46,020 bases of DNA from DYHD01 sp964411065 (GTDB lineage Bacteria; Nitrospirota; Thermodesulfovibrionia; Thermodesulfovibrionales; Dissulfurispiraceae). Shown piece by piece: positions 33,554 to 42,850 of the stretch. The notes below the pieces were generated by a model. It did no database searches. It was not told the DNA's origin and saw only the letters and a list, made by a program, of their open reading frames with translations. Every line of letters begins with the position of its first letter. Positions within the stretch are counted from its first letter, which is position 1. The position numbers were made by a program, and so were the translations under genes. The stretch spans positions 1-46,020 of the forward strand of contig CAYPJO010000006.1 of NCBI GenBank assembly GCA_964411065.1, given 5' to 3'.

Positions 33554-33584
33554 ATTATAAACTAAGGGCAAATGGGAATGTCAA
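33554..33584 (-). promoter_or_regulatory. Promoter of the cobamide locus
   Basis: Minus-strand TTGACA (33584-33579) and TATAAT (33559-33554) are both perfect consensus hexamers with a 19-bp spacer. An overlapping TTATAA at 17 bp is an alternative -10. Transcription would start close to the 5' edge of the riboswitch. It lies just past the stop codon of the homoserine dehydrogenase gene, with no terminator between. Confidence 0.75.
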
Positions 33585-33590
33585 TTTAAT

Positions 33591-34901
33591 CTATTCTTCC
33601 CTTCCTTCTACTCTGATAAATAAAGTTTTATCAGAAACTACAGGCAACTCATCTATCTCTTTTAATGCCTTTAGGACATTTCTCTCGGTAGCAAGGTGGG
33701 TCAATATAACAACAGGGACTGATCCACCTTTTCTTCTACCTTTCTGAATTACTGAAGCAATGCTTATATTATAATTGCCTAAGATGCCAGATATTTTTGA
33801 TAAGACCCCTGGTTTATCAAGGGCTGAAAATCTGAAATAGTATTTACTCTCTACTTCTTCCATCTCTTTGATTTTAAACTTGGAGTTTTCATAATTTAAT
33901 TTCCAAGGTCTTATTTTTAGAGAATCCCCTCCAGTTATTATCTTACCGATTTCAACAATGTCTGCTACAACAGCACTACCCGTTGGCATATCTCCTGCTC
34001 CCTTACCATAGTAAAGAGTTGAACCTACTGAGTCACCTTCAACATAAATTGCATTGTAAACACCATCAACTTTAGAGATTAAATAGTCGTTTGGGACCAT
34101 TGTAGGATGTACCCTCATCTCAATTTCACCATTAGTTGCCTTTGCTATTGCAAGAAGTTTTATCTTATAACCGAGCTCTAAGGCGAATTCTATATCCATT
34201 GATGTCATTTTAGTTATGCCTTCTTTATAAACCTTGTCATATAAAAAGGGAATCCCAAATGAAAGGGCAGAGAGAATAGTAAGCTTATGGGCCGAATCTA
34301 TTCCTTCTACATCAAGAGTTGGATCGGCCTCAGCATAACCCAGTCTTTGAGCCTCCTTCAATGCTTGAGTAAAGTCTACCTTTTCATTAGTCATCTTTGT
34401 AAGTATGTAATTAGAAGTGCCATTAATTATTCCATATATTGCTAAGATATGATTTGCAACCAAACCTTCTTTTAGTGTTTTTATTATTGGAATACCACCA
34501 GCAACTGAAGCCTCAAAACCGAAGAAAACTTTGTTCTTTTCAGCTTCTAAGAATATTTCATTCCCATGAGTTGCAATTAGAGCTTTGTTGGCAGTTATAA
34601 CATGTTTTTTGTTCCTAAATGATTGAATAATAAAATCTTTTGCAGGGGATATTCCTCCGATAAGTTCGATCACTATATCAATTTCAGTGTCATTAATAAT
34701 CTCATAAGCATCAGTAGTGAGCATATCTCTGGGTATCTTTATATTCCTATCTTTCTCAAGATCAAGGTCTGCTATTTTTTTAAGTTTAAAATCTATACCA
34801 GTTCTTTTTTTAATTAATTCTGCGTTCTGTAAAAGGATCTTAACTGTTCCGGAACCAACAGTCCCAAAACCTATTATACCTATATTTATTGTTTTAGCCA
34901 T
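33591..34901 (-). CDS. hom: Homoserine dehydrogenase with ACT domain
   Basis: NAD(P)H-dependent enzyme of aspartate-family amino acid synthesis, 436 residues from the ATG at 34901 (GGAG upstream). The Rossmann motif GIIGFGTVGSGTVKIL opens the protein. VITANKALIATHG, GIINGTSNYILTKM, GYAEADPTLDVEGIDSAHKL and YGKGAGDMPTGSAVVADI are classic. Residues about 355-430 form a C-terminal ACT domain (FSALDKPGVLSKISGILG), suggesting feedback by threonine. It follows the aminotransferase by 13 bp. Threonine made downstream also feeds CobD in the neighbouring B12 locus. Confidence 0.95.
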   Translation of the reverse strand: MAKTINIGIIGFGTVGSGTVKILLQNAELIKKRTGIDFKLKKIADLDLEKDRNIKIPRDMLTTDAYEIINDTEIDIVIELIGGISPAKDFIIQSFRNKKHVITANKALIATHGNEIFLEAEKNKVFFGFEASVAGGIPIIKTLKEGLVANHILAIYGIINGTSNYILTKMTNEKVDFTQALKEAQRLGYAEADPTLDVEGIDSAHKLTILSALSFGIPFLYDKVYKEGITKMTSMDIEFALELGYKIKLLAIAKATNGEIEMRVHPTMVPNDYLISKVDGVYNAIYVEGDSVGSTLYYGKGAGDMPTGSAVVADIVEIGKIITGGDSLKIRPWKLNYENSKFKIKEMEEVESKYYFRFSALDKPGVLSKISGILGNYNISIASVIQKGRRKGGSVPVVILTHLATERNVLKALKEIDELPVVSDKTLFIRVEGREE

Positions 34902-34914
34902 CAATTACTCCATG

Positions 34915-36093
34915 CTACTTATTCAAAGCTTTTTTAATACCTTTAACAGCTTGTTTAATTCTATGTTCGTTTTCTACAAGGGCAAATCTCACATATTCAT
35001 CTCCTCCTTCGCCGAAGCCAACACCAGGAGATACTGCCACTTTAGCTTCCGTTAATAAATACTTAGAAAACTCCAGAGAACCCATTTTCTTAAATTTTTC
35101 GGGTATTTTAGCCCAGACAAACATCGTTGCCTTTGGCGGCTCTACAATCCAACCTGCTTTGTTAAGACCTCTAACCAGGACATTTCTACGAGATTCATAG
35201 GTCTCTCTGAATTTTTGAACACAATCCTGAGGTCCTCTTAAAGCCACTATTGCAGCTATTTGGATAGGTTGGAACATGCCATAATCGAGGTAACTTTTTA
35301 TCTTAACAAGAGCTCCCACAATCTCTCTGTTGCCAACGCAGAAACCCACACGCCAACCAGCCATTGAATAGCTCTTTGTTAATGAGAAGAATTCAACACC
35401 TACATCTTTAGCACCCTGGACCTGTAAAAAGCTCGGTGCCTTATAATCATCGTAAACAAGATCTGCATAAGCAAAATCATGTACAACAATTATATTGTTT
35501 TCCTTTGCGAAATCCACAACCTTCCTGAAAAAGTCTAAACCCTCAACAACCAATGTAGTTGGATTATGAGGGAAATTTATAATTAACATCTTTGGTCTTG
35601 GCCAAGTTTTTTTAAAGGCTTTCTCCATCTCGGCAAAAAAATCAACACCTTTACCTATAGGGATGCTACTGACTTCGCCACCAGCTATTATCACACTGTA
35701 AGGATGTATAGGATAAGCTGGTGTTGGAGTCATTACTACATCACCAGGTTGAACTGTTGCTAAAATAAGATGAGATAAGCCTTCTTTTGATCCAATGGTA
35801 GCGACAGCTTCCGTTTCAGGATCTAAATCCACATTAAATCTTCTTTGATACCATTCACATATCGCCATTCTGAGATGAGTTATTCCCTTTGAGGCAGAAT
35901 ATCTATGATTTTTTGGATTTTTTGCTGCTTCACACAATTTATCTATGACATGTTTTGGAGCTGGCATATCAGGATTCCCCATCCCTAAATCTATTATATC
36001 TTCACCTTTTCTTCTGTATTCCGTTTTCAAAGTGTTTACTATTGCAAATACATAAGGTGGGAGTCGTTTGATTCTATTGAACTCATAGGTCAT
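34915..36093 (-). CDS. AlaC-like class I aminotransferase
   Basis: PLP aminotransferase of 392 residues. IIDLGMGNPDMPAPKHVI, HRYSASKGITHLRMAI, NFPHNPTTLV (in place of NPTG), VVHDFAYADLVYD and Lys240 in SLTKSYSMAGWRVGF are visible. These match the AlaC/YfdZ (alanine transaminase) group and related LL-DAP-aminotransferase-like enzymes. The exact substrate is uncertain. It is co-oriented with hom at 13 bp, so a role in aspartate-family or alanine nitrogen transfer is plausible. AAAAGGAGG precedes the ATG. Confidence 0.85.
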   Translation of the reverse strand: MTYEFNRIKRLPPYVFAIVNTLKTEYRRKGEDIIDLGMGNPDMPAPKHVIDKLCEAAKNPKNHRYSASKGITHLRMAICEWYQRRFNVDLDPETEAVATIGSKEGLSHLILATVQPGDVVMTPTPAYPIHPYSVIIAGGEVSSIPIGKGVDFFAEMEKAFKKTWPRPKMLIINFPHNPTTLVVEGLDFFRKVVDFAKENNIIVVHDFAYADLVYDDYKAPSFLQVQGAKDVGVEFFSLTKSYSMAGWRVGFCVGNREIVGALVKIKSYLDYGMFQPIQIAAIVALRGPQDCVQKFRETYESRRNVLVRGLNKAGWIVEPPKATMFVWAKIPEKFKKMGSLEFSKYLLTEAKVAVSPGVGFGEGGDEYVRFALVENEHRIKQAVKGIKKALNK

Positions 36094-36123
36094 TAAGAGC
36101 CTCCTTTTTCGAATTGTTTGGAA

Positions 36124-36152
36124 ATTATAACATTTTTTTATTTATCCAATAA
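36124..36152 (-). promoter_or_regulatory. Possible promoter of the aminotransferase-hom operon
   Basis: Minus-strand TATAAT (36129-36124) is a perfect -10 element about 30 bp before the start codon. The -35 is poor: TTATTG at 17 bp spacing is the best match. Confidence 0.4.
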
Positions 36153-36472
36153 ATCTAAATCCTGTTCTTACTCCTAAAAATGCTCAATTTAAAGACATTA
36201 TCACTCTAAATCCTTAGGGATTTCTCTAAGTTTTCTATTGTGTCTTTTTTTAATCCCTATAGCTTATCTCGATCGCTTTAGTTTATGTAACGAACTGCTA
36301 AAAGGAGGGCCGACCCCTCAGGTATTAAATTTAAATTATCTTTTTTGTTGGGCATTTTCTATTTTCTCTCTTAATAATATCTGATAGATATCGCCTCTGT
36401 AAGTTTAGTCTTTGTTGAGATTTGATCTTATAACTCTATGATATGTTTCTCTTTTTTTATCTTATCAAGGCA
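36153..36472. other. Spacer between lipA and the aminotransferase
   Basis: No gene or remnant recognised. Short hairpins are present: AAATCC/GGATTT around a 4-nt loop near 36208-36223 and GAGGG/CCCTC near 36304-36320. Neither is followed by a T-tract. No sign of a riboswitch consensus. Confidence 0.3.
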
Positions 36473-37315
36473 TCAGGAGGAAAGATTATATATTTCAAAA
36501 GCATTCATCGAGCTTCTTACGAGAGGACCTGATACTACGTGATCAAACCCTAAGGAAATGGCTAAACTTTTTAATTCTTGAAATTCTTCTAAGGTTAGAT
36601 ACTTTTTAACAGGGATATTTCTTTTTGATGGTCTTAAGTATTGGCCAATGGTGAGTATTTCACAGCCTGAATCTTTTAATTTAAGCATCGTATCATAAAT
36701 TTCATCAAGACTTTCACCTAACCCAACCATCAGCCCTGATTTTATCTTGATGAGAGGTTTGAACTTTGAAGCCTCAGCTATTACTTTAAGAGATCGTGAA
36801 AAATCAGCTTGCGGCTTTAAAGAGGGGTAAAGCCTTTCGACGGTCTCAATGTTATGATTAAAAACATCTGGAAATTCAGCTAGAACCAATCTCAAGGCAT
36901 GCAGATCACCTTGAAAATCAGGCGTGAGAACCTCAACTTTTATATTGGGGAGGTTTTCCTTAAGTACTCTAATAGTGCTGGCAAAGTGAGAGGCTCCACC
37001 ATCGTTGAGGTCATCTCTTGTTACTGAAGTTAAAACAACATATTTTAGACCCATCTCTTTGACTGCCAAAAGGATCCGAAAGGGCTCAGAGGAATCAACC
37101 TTGCAAGGAGTGCCGTTTTTCACCGAGCAGTAAGAACAATTTCTGGTACATACATCCCCTAGTATCAAAAATGTTGCTGTAGGTATTGAAAAGCAAAGAC
37201 TTTTATTAGGACATCGAGCTTCTTCACATACTGAATGGAGGGAGTGTTTTCTCAAAATCTTCTTTGTAGCACCAATACCTGATAAGTTTATCTTGAACCA
37301 TTTTGGCAAAGGCAT
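36473..37315 (-). CDS. lipA: Lipoyl synthase
   Basis: Radical-SAM enzyme of 280 residues that inserts two sulfurs into protein-bound octanoyl chains. The auxiliary cluster motif CEEARCPNKSLC (Cys30, 35, 41) and the SAM cluster motif CTRNCSYC (Cys56, 60, 63) are complete. The C-terminal RSS triad that ligates the auxiliary cluster is present in GPLVRSSMNAFE. VLTSVTRDDLNDGGASHFA is standard. No lipB or lipoylated complex gene is in the window. The gene is monocistronic and divergent from the glycosyltransferase. Confidence 0.95.
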   Translation of the reverse strand: MPLPKWFKINLSGIGATKKILRKHSLHSVCEEARCPNKSLCFSIPTATFLILGDVCTRNCSYCSVKNGTPCKVDSSEPFRILLAVKEMGLKYVVLTSVTRDDLNDGGASHFASTIRVLKENLPNIKVEVLTPDFQGDLHALRLVLAEFPDVFNHNIETVERLYPSLKPQADFSRSLKVIAEASKFKPLIKIKSGLMVGLGESLDEIYDTMLKLKDSGCEILTIGQYLRPSKRNIPVKKYLTLEEFQELKSLAISLGFDHVVSGPLVRSSMNAFEIYNLSS

Positions 37316-37419
37316 ATTTTATAAAATACAGAAGTTTAAAAAAAACTTGCAAGATAACGCAATAAAAGTTTTTACTTTAACATTCAACAAAATTATGATA
37401 GGATACTTAAAAAAGTAAA

Positions 37420-38451
37420 ATGGCTGATTCTAAAAAAATAAGTATTAAAAGAGTTCCAAAAAAGATTTTAATAATTAAGCCGAGCTCTCTTGGAGATGTT
37501 ATACATAGCCTACCTTTTTTGAATGCTATCAAAAATTCTTTTGAAACAACGGAGCTCCATTGGATGATCTCTAAAGGATTGGAAGGTATTTTTGAAAATC
37601 ATCCAATGGTTAGTAAACTTTGGATAATAAATAAAGATAAATGGAAGAAGATTGACAACTTAAGTAAAACATTTCTTGAGTTTAAAAACCTCTTCAGGGA
37701 GTTAAAAGAAGAATTTTATGATATCACTGTTGATCTTCAAGGCCTATTTAGAAGTGGCCTTATAACTTTTGCAACTCATGCACCTATAAGGATAGGCTTT
37801 AAGGAAGCCAGAGAATTTAGTACAATTTTTTACACATTTAGGGTAGAAGGAGGAAAGGATATCCACGCGGTCGACAGATATCTTAAGATTGCAGAAGCAA
37901 TGGGATGTAATATTAATGAGGTAATTTTTCCTTTACCATTAGCCTTAGAATCAGATTATATTAAAAAGGTGATAGAAGACCTAAAAGAATATGCCGTTTT
38001 TGTTCCTACCGCTCGATGGAAAACGAAACAATGGCCATCCGAAAGATTTGCCAAAATTGCAACTCTTTTGGACATAAAAAGTGTGATAATAGGAAGTAAA
38101 GCTGATAAAGAAATCTCAGATTTTATCGAAGCAAACTCTCAAGGGAATGCTATATCTTTGGCAGGCAAGACAACCCTTGTAGACCTTATAGCATTATTTA
38201 GAGGCGCTAAATTTGTTATAGCAAATGACTCGGGTCCTATGCATTTAGCTGTCGCTTGCGGAGCCCCTGTCATAGCTATTTTTGGTCCTACAAATCCGAT
38301 AAGAACAGGACCATACTTTGGTAAGCGTATAGTACTGAAAAGTTATCTTTCCTGCTCCCCTTGTTATAAACGAAGCTGTAAGACTATTAGGTGTCTTGAA
38401 TCTATATCTGTTGATGATGTTTACAAAGCCATTGAAAAGGTTGTTCTTTGA
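37420..38451 (+). CDS. LPS heptosyltransferase-type glycosyltransferase (GT9)
   Basis: Glycosyltransferase family 9 protein of 343 residues resembling WaaC/WaaF, which add heptose to the LPS inner core. ILIIKPSSLGDVIHSLPFL near the N-terminus, TVDLQGLFRSGLITF, FVPTARWKTKQWPSERFAKI and NDSGPMHLAVACGAPVIAIF are hallmark segments. A C-terminal cysteine-rich stretch (CSPCYKRSCKTIRC) occurs in many WaaC/F relatives. The ATG lacks a clear Shine-Dalgarno. It supports a Gram-negative envelope together with the acyltransferase at 39.5 kb. The acceptor cannot be read from sequence. Confidence 0.87.
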   Translation: MADSKKISIKRVPKKILIIKPSSLGDVIHSLPFLNAIKNSFETTELHWMISKGLEGIFENHPMVSKLWIINKDKWKKIDNLSKTFLEFKNLFRELKEEFYDITVDLQGLFRSGLITFATHAPIRIGFKEAREFSTIFYTFRVEGGKDIHAVDRYLKIAEAMGCNINEVIFPLPLALESDYIKKVIEDLKEYAVFVPTARWKTKQWPSERFAKIATLLDIKSVIIGSKADKEISDFIEANSQGNAISLAGKTTLVDLIALFRGAKFVIANDSGPMHLAVACGAPVIAIFGPTNPIRTGPYFGKRIVLKSYLSCSPCYKRSCKTIRCLESISVDDVYKAIEKVVL

Positions 38452-38564
38452 AAGTAGGGAATATACGATTTGCCATACATAAATTTTCGAAACCTCTTCT
38501 GAGAGAAGGCATTATTTCCAAATAATTTTTGATATTACTTTAAAGAGAAAATCTTGGAGGAGCT

Positions 38565-39488
38565 ATGAAATTGAATAAAAATGCTCTTCAACTTATTGGG
38601 AATACACCTCTTGTAAAGATTAACAAATTGGTCTCTGAAGAAGATGCTGAAGTATATGCAAAACTTGAAGGCTGTAACCCAGGAGGTTCTGTAAAGGATA
38701 GGATTGCACTTGCGATGATTGAGGAAGCAGAAAGGGAGGGCAAATTAAAAGAGGGCGGAACAATAATAGAACCTACAAGTGGAAACACTGGAATAGGACT
38801 CGCTTTGGTCTGTGCTGTAAAGGGTTATAACCTAATACTTACCATGCCTGAAACTATGTCAATAGAACGGAGACAACTATTACGGGCATATAATGCTAAA
38901 TTAATCTTAACCCCAGGAGAAAAAGGAATGCTTGGGGCTGTAGAAACAGCCACAAAAATCTTGTTAGAGAATCCCGATTATTATATGCCCCATCAATTTG
39001 ATAATCCTGCTAATCCCGAGATTCATCGCAGAACAACGGCCATTGAAATAATAGAAGCTCTTGGTGACATCCCTGACGCTTTTGTGGCAGGAGTTGGAAC
39101 AGGGGGGACGATAACTGGTGTAGGAGAGGTCTTAAGACAAAAAAAATCTAATATATTGATTGTAGCTGTAGAACCTGCAGGATCGCCAGTCCTTTCAGGT
39201 GGTATGCCTGGCAAACACAGAATCGCAGGAATCGGCGCAGGTTTCTATCCAGGAGTATTGAATACTAAAATTTATGATGAGGTGATAAAGGTTACAGATA
39301 GAGATGCCGAAAAAGTTGCACAACAATTAGCAAAAAAGGAGGGTTTACTGGTGGGAATATCTTCAGGAGCAGCTATGTGGGCAGGACAAATAGTTGCAAG
39401 AAGACTTGGCAGAGGCAAAAAGATTGTTGTCATCTTCCCTGACAGGGGTGATAGATATTTAAGCACTAGTTTGTTTGGCTGTGGATAA
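38565..39488 (+). CDS. cysK: Cysteine synthase (O-acetylserine sulfhydrylase)
   Basis: PLP-dependent beta-replacement enzyme of 307 residues. The Schiff-base lysine is Lys44 in GGSVKDRIAL. The asparagine-loop is EPTSGNTGIGLAL, the phosphate loop VGTGGTITG, and the substrate loop GISSGAA. It begins LIGNTPLVKINKL as in CysK/CysM. GGAGGAG precedes the ATG. Its 3' end overlaps the convergent acyltransferase gene by 30 bp. A link to the JAMM protein at the left edge through a sulfur-carrier pathway is possible but not supported by position. Confidence 0.93.
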   Translation: MKLNKNALQLIGNTPLVKINKLVSEEDAEVYAKLEGCNPGGSVKDRIALAMIEEAEREGKLKEGGTIIEPTSGNTGIGLALVCAVKGYNLILTMPETMSIERRQLLRAYNAKLILTPGEKGMLGAVETATKILLENPDYYMPHQFDNPANPEIHRRTTAIEIIEALGDIPDAFVAGVGTGGTITGVGEVLRQKKSNILIVAVEPAGSPVLSGGMPGKHRIAGIGAGFYPGVLNTKIYDEVIKVTDRDAEKVAQQLAKKEGLLVGISSGAAMWAGQIVARRLGRGKKIVVIFPDRGDRYLSTSLFGCG

Positions 39489-40373
39489 AAAAATTTTTTT
39501 ATTTTCAGTGCGTTTCCATCTCCTATGAATCCATAACCATTCGGAAGGATGAGTTTTTATATACTTTTCTATATACCCTGAGAAATTTTTTGTATCCTCC
39601 AATATAGCTTTTTCGAAATCAACTTCTCTTGATAAGGTAATCTCAGGATATATGTTAATTACATGTTTATCTCCTTCACGATTTATAAAAATAGGTAGAA
39701 CAGGAGCTCCAGTTTTTCTGGCTATTAACGCTGGCATTTTTGTGGTCCAGGCAGGTTTTCCTAAAAAATCGATAATAAATCCCTCATTGCTTAAGACAGC
39801 TTGATCCATTAGAATCCCGACAGGATTATTGAGTTTAAGCTCAGTTAATATGCCTTTGAGAGCTCCTTTTTTGTAAAGTATTCTATTACCATATTTAGAC
39901 CTTAATTTCTCAACTAAACTATTTAGAAGGGGATTATTTTGTTCTCTGACAACAATGGCAGTATTTTCAATCTTTAATCCAAAAGTTAAAGCCATTAGTT
40001 CCCAATTTCCACAATGTCCTGTTATGAATATTATTCCCCTTTTTTTCTTTTTGGCTTTTTTGTAATACTCAATTCCTCTGATCTCTGTATCATCTATAAT
40101 CTTAGCTCCAAAGCCACAATAGATCTTTATTATCTCGACTAAAGACTTACCAAGATTTTTAAAGCTTTCTTTGCAAATATTTACAGCGTCTTTAGGAAAA
40201 AACTTGAGACTTGAAATATTTTCAATTGCAATCTTACGCCGACTACTCCAAGTATAGAATAAAAGCAATCCAAAAATATCGCCAGCCTTAATTGCTATTT
40301 TTTTAGGAAGCAACGCAATTATAAAAGAGACCAAAATTATTAAGAAAACTTGAAGAAGATATTTAATTAACAT
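39459..40373 (-). CDS. lpxL: Lipid A acyltransferase, LpxL/HtrB family
   Basis: Membrane-associated acyl-ACP-dependent acyltransferase of 304 residues that adds a secondary acyl chain to lipid A or a related glycolipid. An N-terminal hydrophobic anchor (about 5-25) is followed by the catalytic HxxxxE motif in ITGHCGNWELMAL. Other family features are REQNNPLLN, ILMDQAVLSNEG and the terminal HPSEWLWIHRRWK. The ATG at 40373 overlaps the last base of the Lon-like stop codon (TGATG), so the two genes are translationally coupled. Confidence 0.9.
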   Translation of the reverse strand: MLIKYLLQVFLIILVSFIIALLPKKIAIKAGDIFGLLLFYTWSSRRKIAIENISSLKFFPKDAVNICKESFKNLGKSLVEIIKIYCGFGAKIIDDTEIRGIEYYKKAKKKKRGIIFITGHCGNWELMALTFGLKIENTAIVVREQNNPLLNSLVEKLRSKYGNRILYKKGALKGILTELKLNNPVGILMDQAVLSNEGFIIDFLGKPAWTTKMPALIARKTGAPVLPIFINREGDKHVINIYPEITLSREVDFEKAILEDTKNFSGYIEKYIKTHPSEWLWIHRRWKRTENKKIFLSTAKQTSA

Positions 40374-42799
40374 CAATTATCATTATCTTTCTTTTTTTCT
40401 TTTTCTTCCCCTTCTTTATCTTTCTTTTTTTCAAGGGCTTCTGCAATCTCTGTTAGACGCTTCAAGACGAGATAATTTATAGTTCCTTCTGGATAAGTGC
40501 CATCTTCATTCATTTCGCCTACAGGCATACCAGTCAATATTTCAAGCCCTTCCTCCATTTTATCAATTGCATAGATGAAAAACTTACTCTCTTTAACAGC
40601 ATTAATCACATCCTCTTTAAGCATTAAATTTTTAATGTTCCTTCTTGGTATTATTACCCCTTGCCCCTTTAACCCTCTCAGTTTGCATAATTCAAAAAAG
40701 CCCTCGATTTTCTCATTAACTCCGCCAATGGGCTGGACTTCACCATATTGATCCATAGAACCCGTAACAGCAATGTCTTGCCTTAAGGGCACACCTGATA
40801 AACTACTTAATAAAGCATAGAGTTCTGCGCAAGTTGCACTGTCACCTTCAACCATCTCATAAAGCTGTTCAAAAGTAATAGATGCAGAGAGACTTATCGG
40901 TTTTTTTATTGCATATTTACTGCCAAGGTAACTTGATATTATCATTATAGCCTTTTCGTGAATTCTGCCGCTCATCTTAGTTTCGCGCTCAATATTTACT
41001 ACTCCTGCCTTACCAGTATAGGTTCGTGCAGTTATCCTTGAGGGCTTTCCAAAGCTGTAATCACCAAGATCTAAAACAGCTAAACCATTTACCTGTCCAA
41101 CTTTTTTGCCTTCCGTGTTTACAATAAGGGTATCCTCTATAATCATTTCTCTAATTCTTTCTTCAATTTTATTAGAACGATATATCTTCTCATTTAGAGC
41201 TGTAAGTATATGTTTTTCGTTAATCTTTACACTTCCACTCTTTAAAGCCCAGTAATTTGCCTCTTTTAAAAGATCAGATATTTCACTGAATTTAGTTGAT
41301 AGTTTATCTTGATGTTCGCAGAGTCTTGAGCTATATTCTATTACTTTTGCCACGGCACCCTTATCAATTGGTAGCAGGCCTTCTTCTTTTTGACAAGTTG
41401 CAATGAAGGAAGCATATTTTAAAATGTTTTCATCACTTCTTTCCATCTTGTTATCAAAATCAGCTTTCACTTTAAAAAGTTCTCTAAATTCTTCATCAAG
41501 ATTATATAAAATATAGTACATATAAGGGCTTCCGACTAAAATCACTTTAATATCAAGGGGAATTGGTTCAGGTTTCATAGTAACTGTACTTAATAAACGA
41601 TACTGTTCCCAAACATCCTCTATTTTTATTTCTTTATTTTTCAAAGCTCTCTTTAGAGCATCATAGGAGAAAAGATTTTTGAAAAGGTCAATCCCTTGAA
41701 TTACAATATAGCCTCCGTTAGCTTTATGTAACGATCCAGCTTTTATCATTGAAAAATCTGTAACTGCAATCCCAAACTGAACTTTATACTCTACTTTACC
41801 AAAGAGATTCAAGTAGGTAGGATTGCTTTCTATGATTATGGGGGCTCCTTTAGTGTTAGAATTATCGACAATGAGATTGACGGAGTATTTACTGAAAGAT
41901 GTTTCCGGTTTAGGCACCTTCATAAATGGTAAAGGTGATGGAGGCTCTTCTTGAGTTTTAAAATCTTCAAGATGTGATAGAATATCTTCCTGTAGAGCTA
42001 TTAAATATGTTGCAACCTTGTCGATTTTTTCATACTTTTTTATGAGATCATCAATACGAGTACCTATTGCTTCTAAAGCAATCTGTTTTTCGAGCCTATT
42101 TAGCATCTCTTTAAATAGTCTTTCTGCTTCTTTTAATGCTCTTGCTACATCGTTGACCTTTTCCTGGAGTGATTTGCCAATGTCTTCTATTCTTTTTTTA
42201 GTAGCCTCATCAAAAGATGCGTATTCTTCCTCTGTTAGTGGCTCACCAGTCTTTTTTATGGGTATTATAAAGAGCCCTGAAACAGTCTTTCTTATAGCGA
42301 AACCTTTTGACTGGGCTTCTTCCTCAATGCTTGTAAAGAAAGCTTTTTGCTTTTGTTGAAATTCTTCAATAATTTTATTTCTCTGTTTTTCGTATTCCTT
42401 TGATTCAAAAACTTTGACAAGTTCTTCTTTGATATTTTTTATTAAAACCTCTATATCTCTCTGAAACTCCTTACCTCTACCAGGAGGAAGAGAAACGGCT
42501 ATTGGGTTGTCAGGATCTTTAAAATTGTAGACATAACACCAATCATTAGGAACGGGCTCTTTTTTGGCTAGCTCCTCTAAAAGCATTCTGATACTTCTCA
42601 TTCTGCCAGTGCCATTCTCACCTAGAACAAAGATATTAAAACCTGATGAATCTAACCTTAATCCAAAATCAAGAGCCTTTAATGCTCTTTCCTGACCTAT
42701 ACTATCTTTAAGTACATCTATATCTTCAGTTGTATCAAAATTTAAGAGCTCTGGTTCACACCTTCTGTAAAGTTCTTCTGGTTTTAGGGTAAACTTCAT
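40373..42799 (-). CDS. Lon-related protease, AAA_32 family
   Basis: Protein of 808 residues with an AAA-like region and a C-terminal Lon protease domain. The catalytic dyad is Ser654 in EGDSATCAELYALLSSLS and Lys697 in GGVNEKIEGFFEL, 43 residues apart as in Lon. The nucleotide loop is degenerate: GENGTGRMRS (60-69) has Arg where Walker A has Lys. A long charged helical insert, probably coiled coil, covers about 130-290. The second half of the ATPase region has LHKANGGYIVIQGIDL. The tail is a run of Lys/Glu/Asp. This matches the YcbZ-like/AAA_32 group rather than LonA. TAGGAGGA precedes the ATG. Confidence 0.92.
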   Translation of the reverse strand: MKFTLKPEELYRRCEPELLNFDTTEDIDVLKDSIGQERALKALDFGLRLDSSGFNIFVLGENGTGRMRSIRMLLEELAKKEPVPNDWCYVYNFKDPDNPIAVSLPPGRGKEFQRDIEVLIKNIKEELVKVFESKEYEKQRNKIIEEFQQKQKAFFTSIEEEAQSKGFAIRKTVSGLFIIPIKKTGEPLTEEEYASFDEATKKRIEDIGKSLQEKVNDVARALKEAERLFKEMLNRLEKQIALEAIGTRIDDLIKKYEKIDKVATYLIALQEDILSHLEDFKTQEEPPSPLPFMKVPKPETSFSKYSVNLIVDNSNTKGAPIIIESNPTYLNLFGKVEYKVQFGIAVTDFSMIKAGSLHKANGGYIVIQGIDLFKNLFSYDALKRALKNKEIKIEDVWEQYRLLSTVTMKPEPIPLDIKVILVGSPYMYYILYNLDEEFRELFKVKADFDNKMERSDENILKYASFIATCQKEEGLLPIDKGAVAKVIEYSSRLCEHQDKLSTKFSEISDLLKEANYWALKSGSVKINEKHILTALNEKIYRSNKIEERIREMIIEDTLIVNTEGKKVGQVNGLAVLDLGDYSFGKPSRITARTYTGKAGVVNIERETKMSGRIHEKAIMIISSYLGSKYAIKKPISLSASITFEQLYEMVEGDSATCAELYALLSSLSGVPLRQDIAVTGSMDQYGEVQPIGGVNEKIEGFFELCKLRGLKGQGVIIPRRNIKNLMLKEDVINAVKESKFFIYAIDKMEEGLEILTGMPVGEMNEDGTYPEGTINYLVLKRLTEIAEALEKKKDKEGEEKEKKKDNDN

Positions 42800-42823
42800 T
42801 TTTCCTCCTATAAAGGACTTTTG

Positions 42824-42850
42824 TGTAATTTATAATTACAGATTGTAATT
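42824..42850. promoter_or_regulatory. Operator-like array of three phased TGTAATT half-sites
   Basis: TGTAATT (42824-42830), its complement AATTACA (42834-42840) and TGTAATT again (42844-42850) make two overlapping perfect 17-bp dyads that share the central half-site. Half-site starts are exactly 10 bp apart. The array lies 25-51 bp upstream of the Lon-like gene. It abuts a minus-strand TATTAT (42859-42854), so it would cover the transcription start. Confidence 0.6.

Noticed and set aside
42018..42359. Plus-strand frame of 113 codons within the Lon-like gene
   Set aside because: It is an antisense shadow of the charged coiled-coil region, with Ser/Phe/Leu-rich content expected from complementing Lys/Glu codons.
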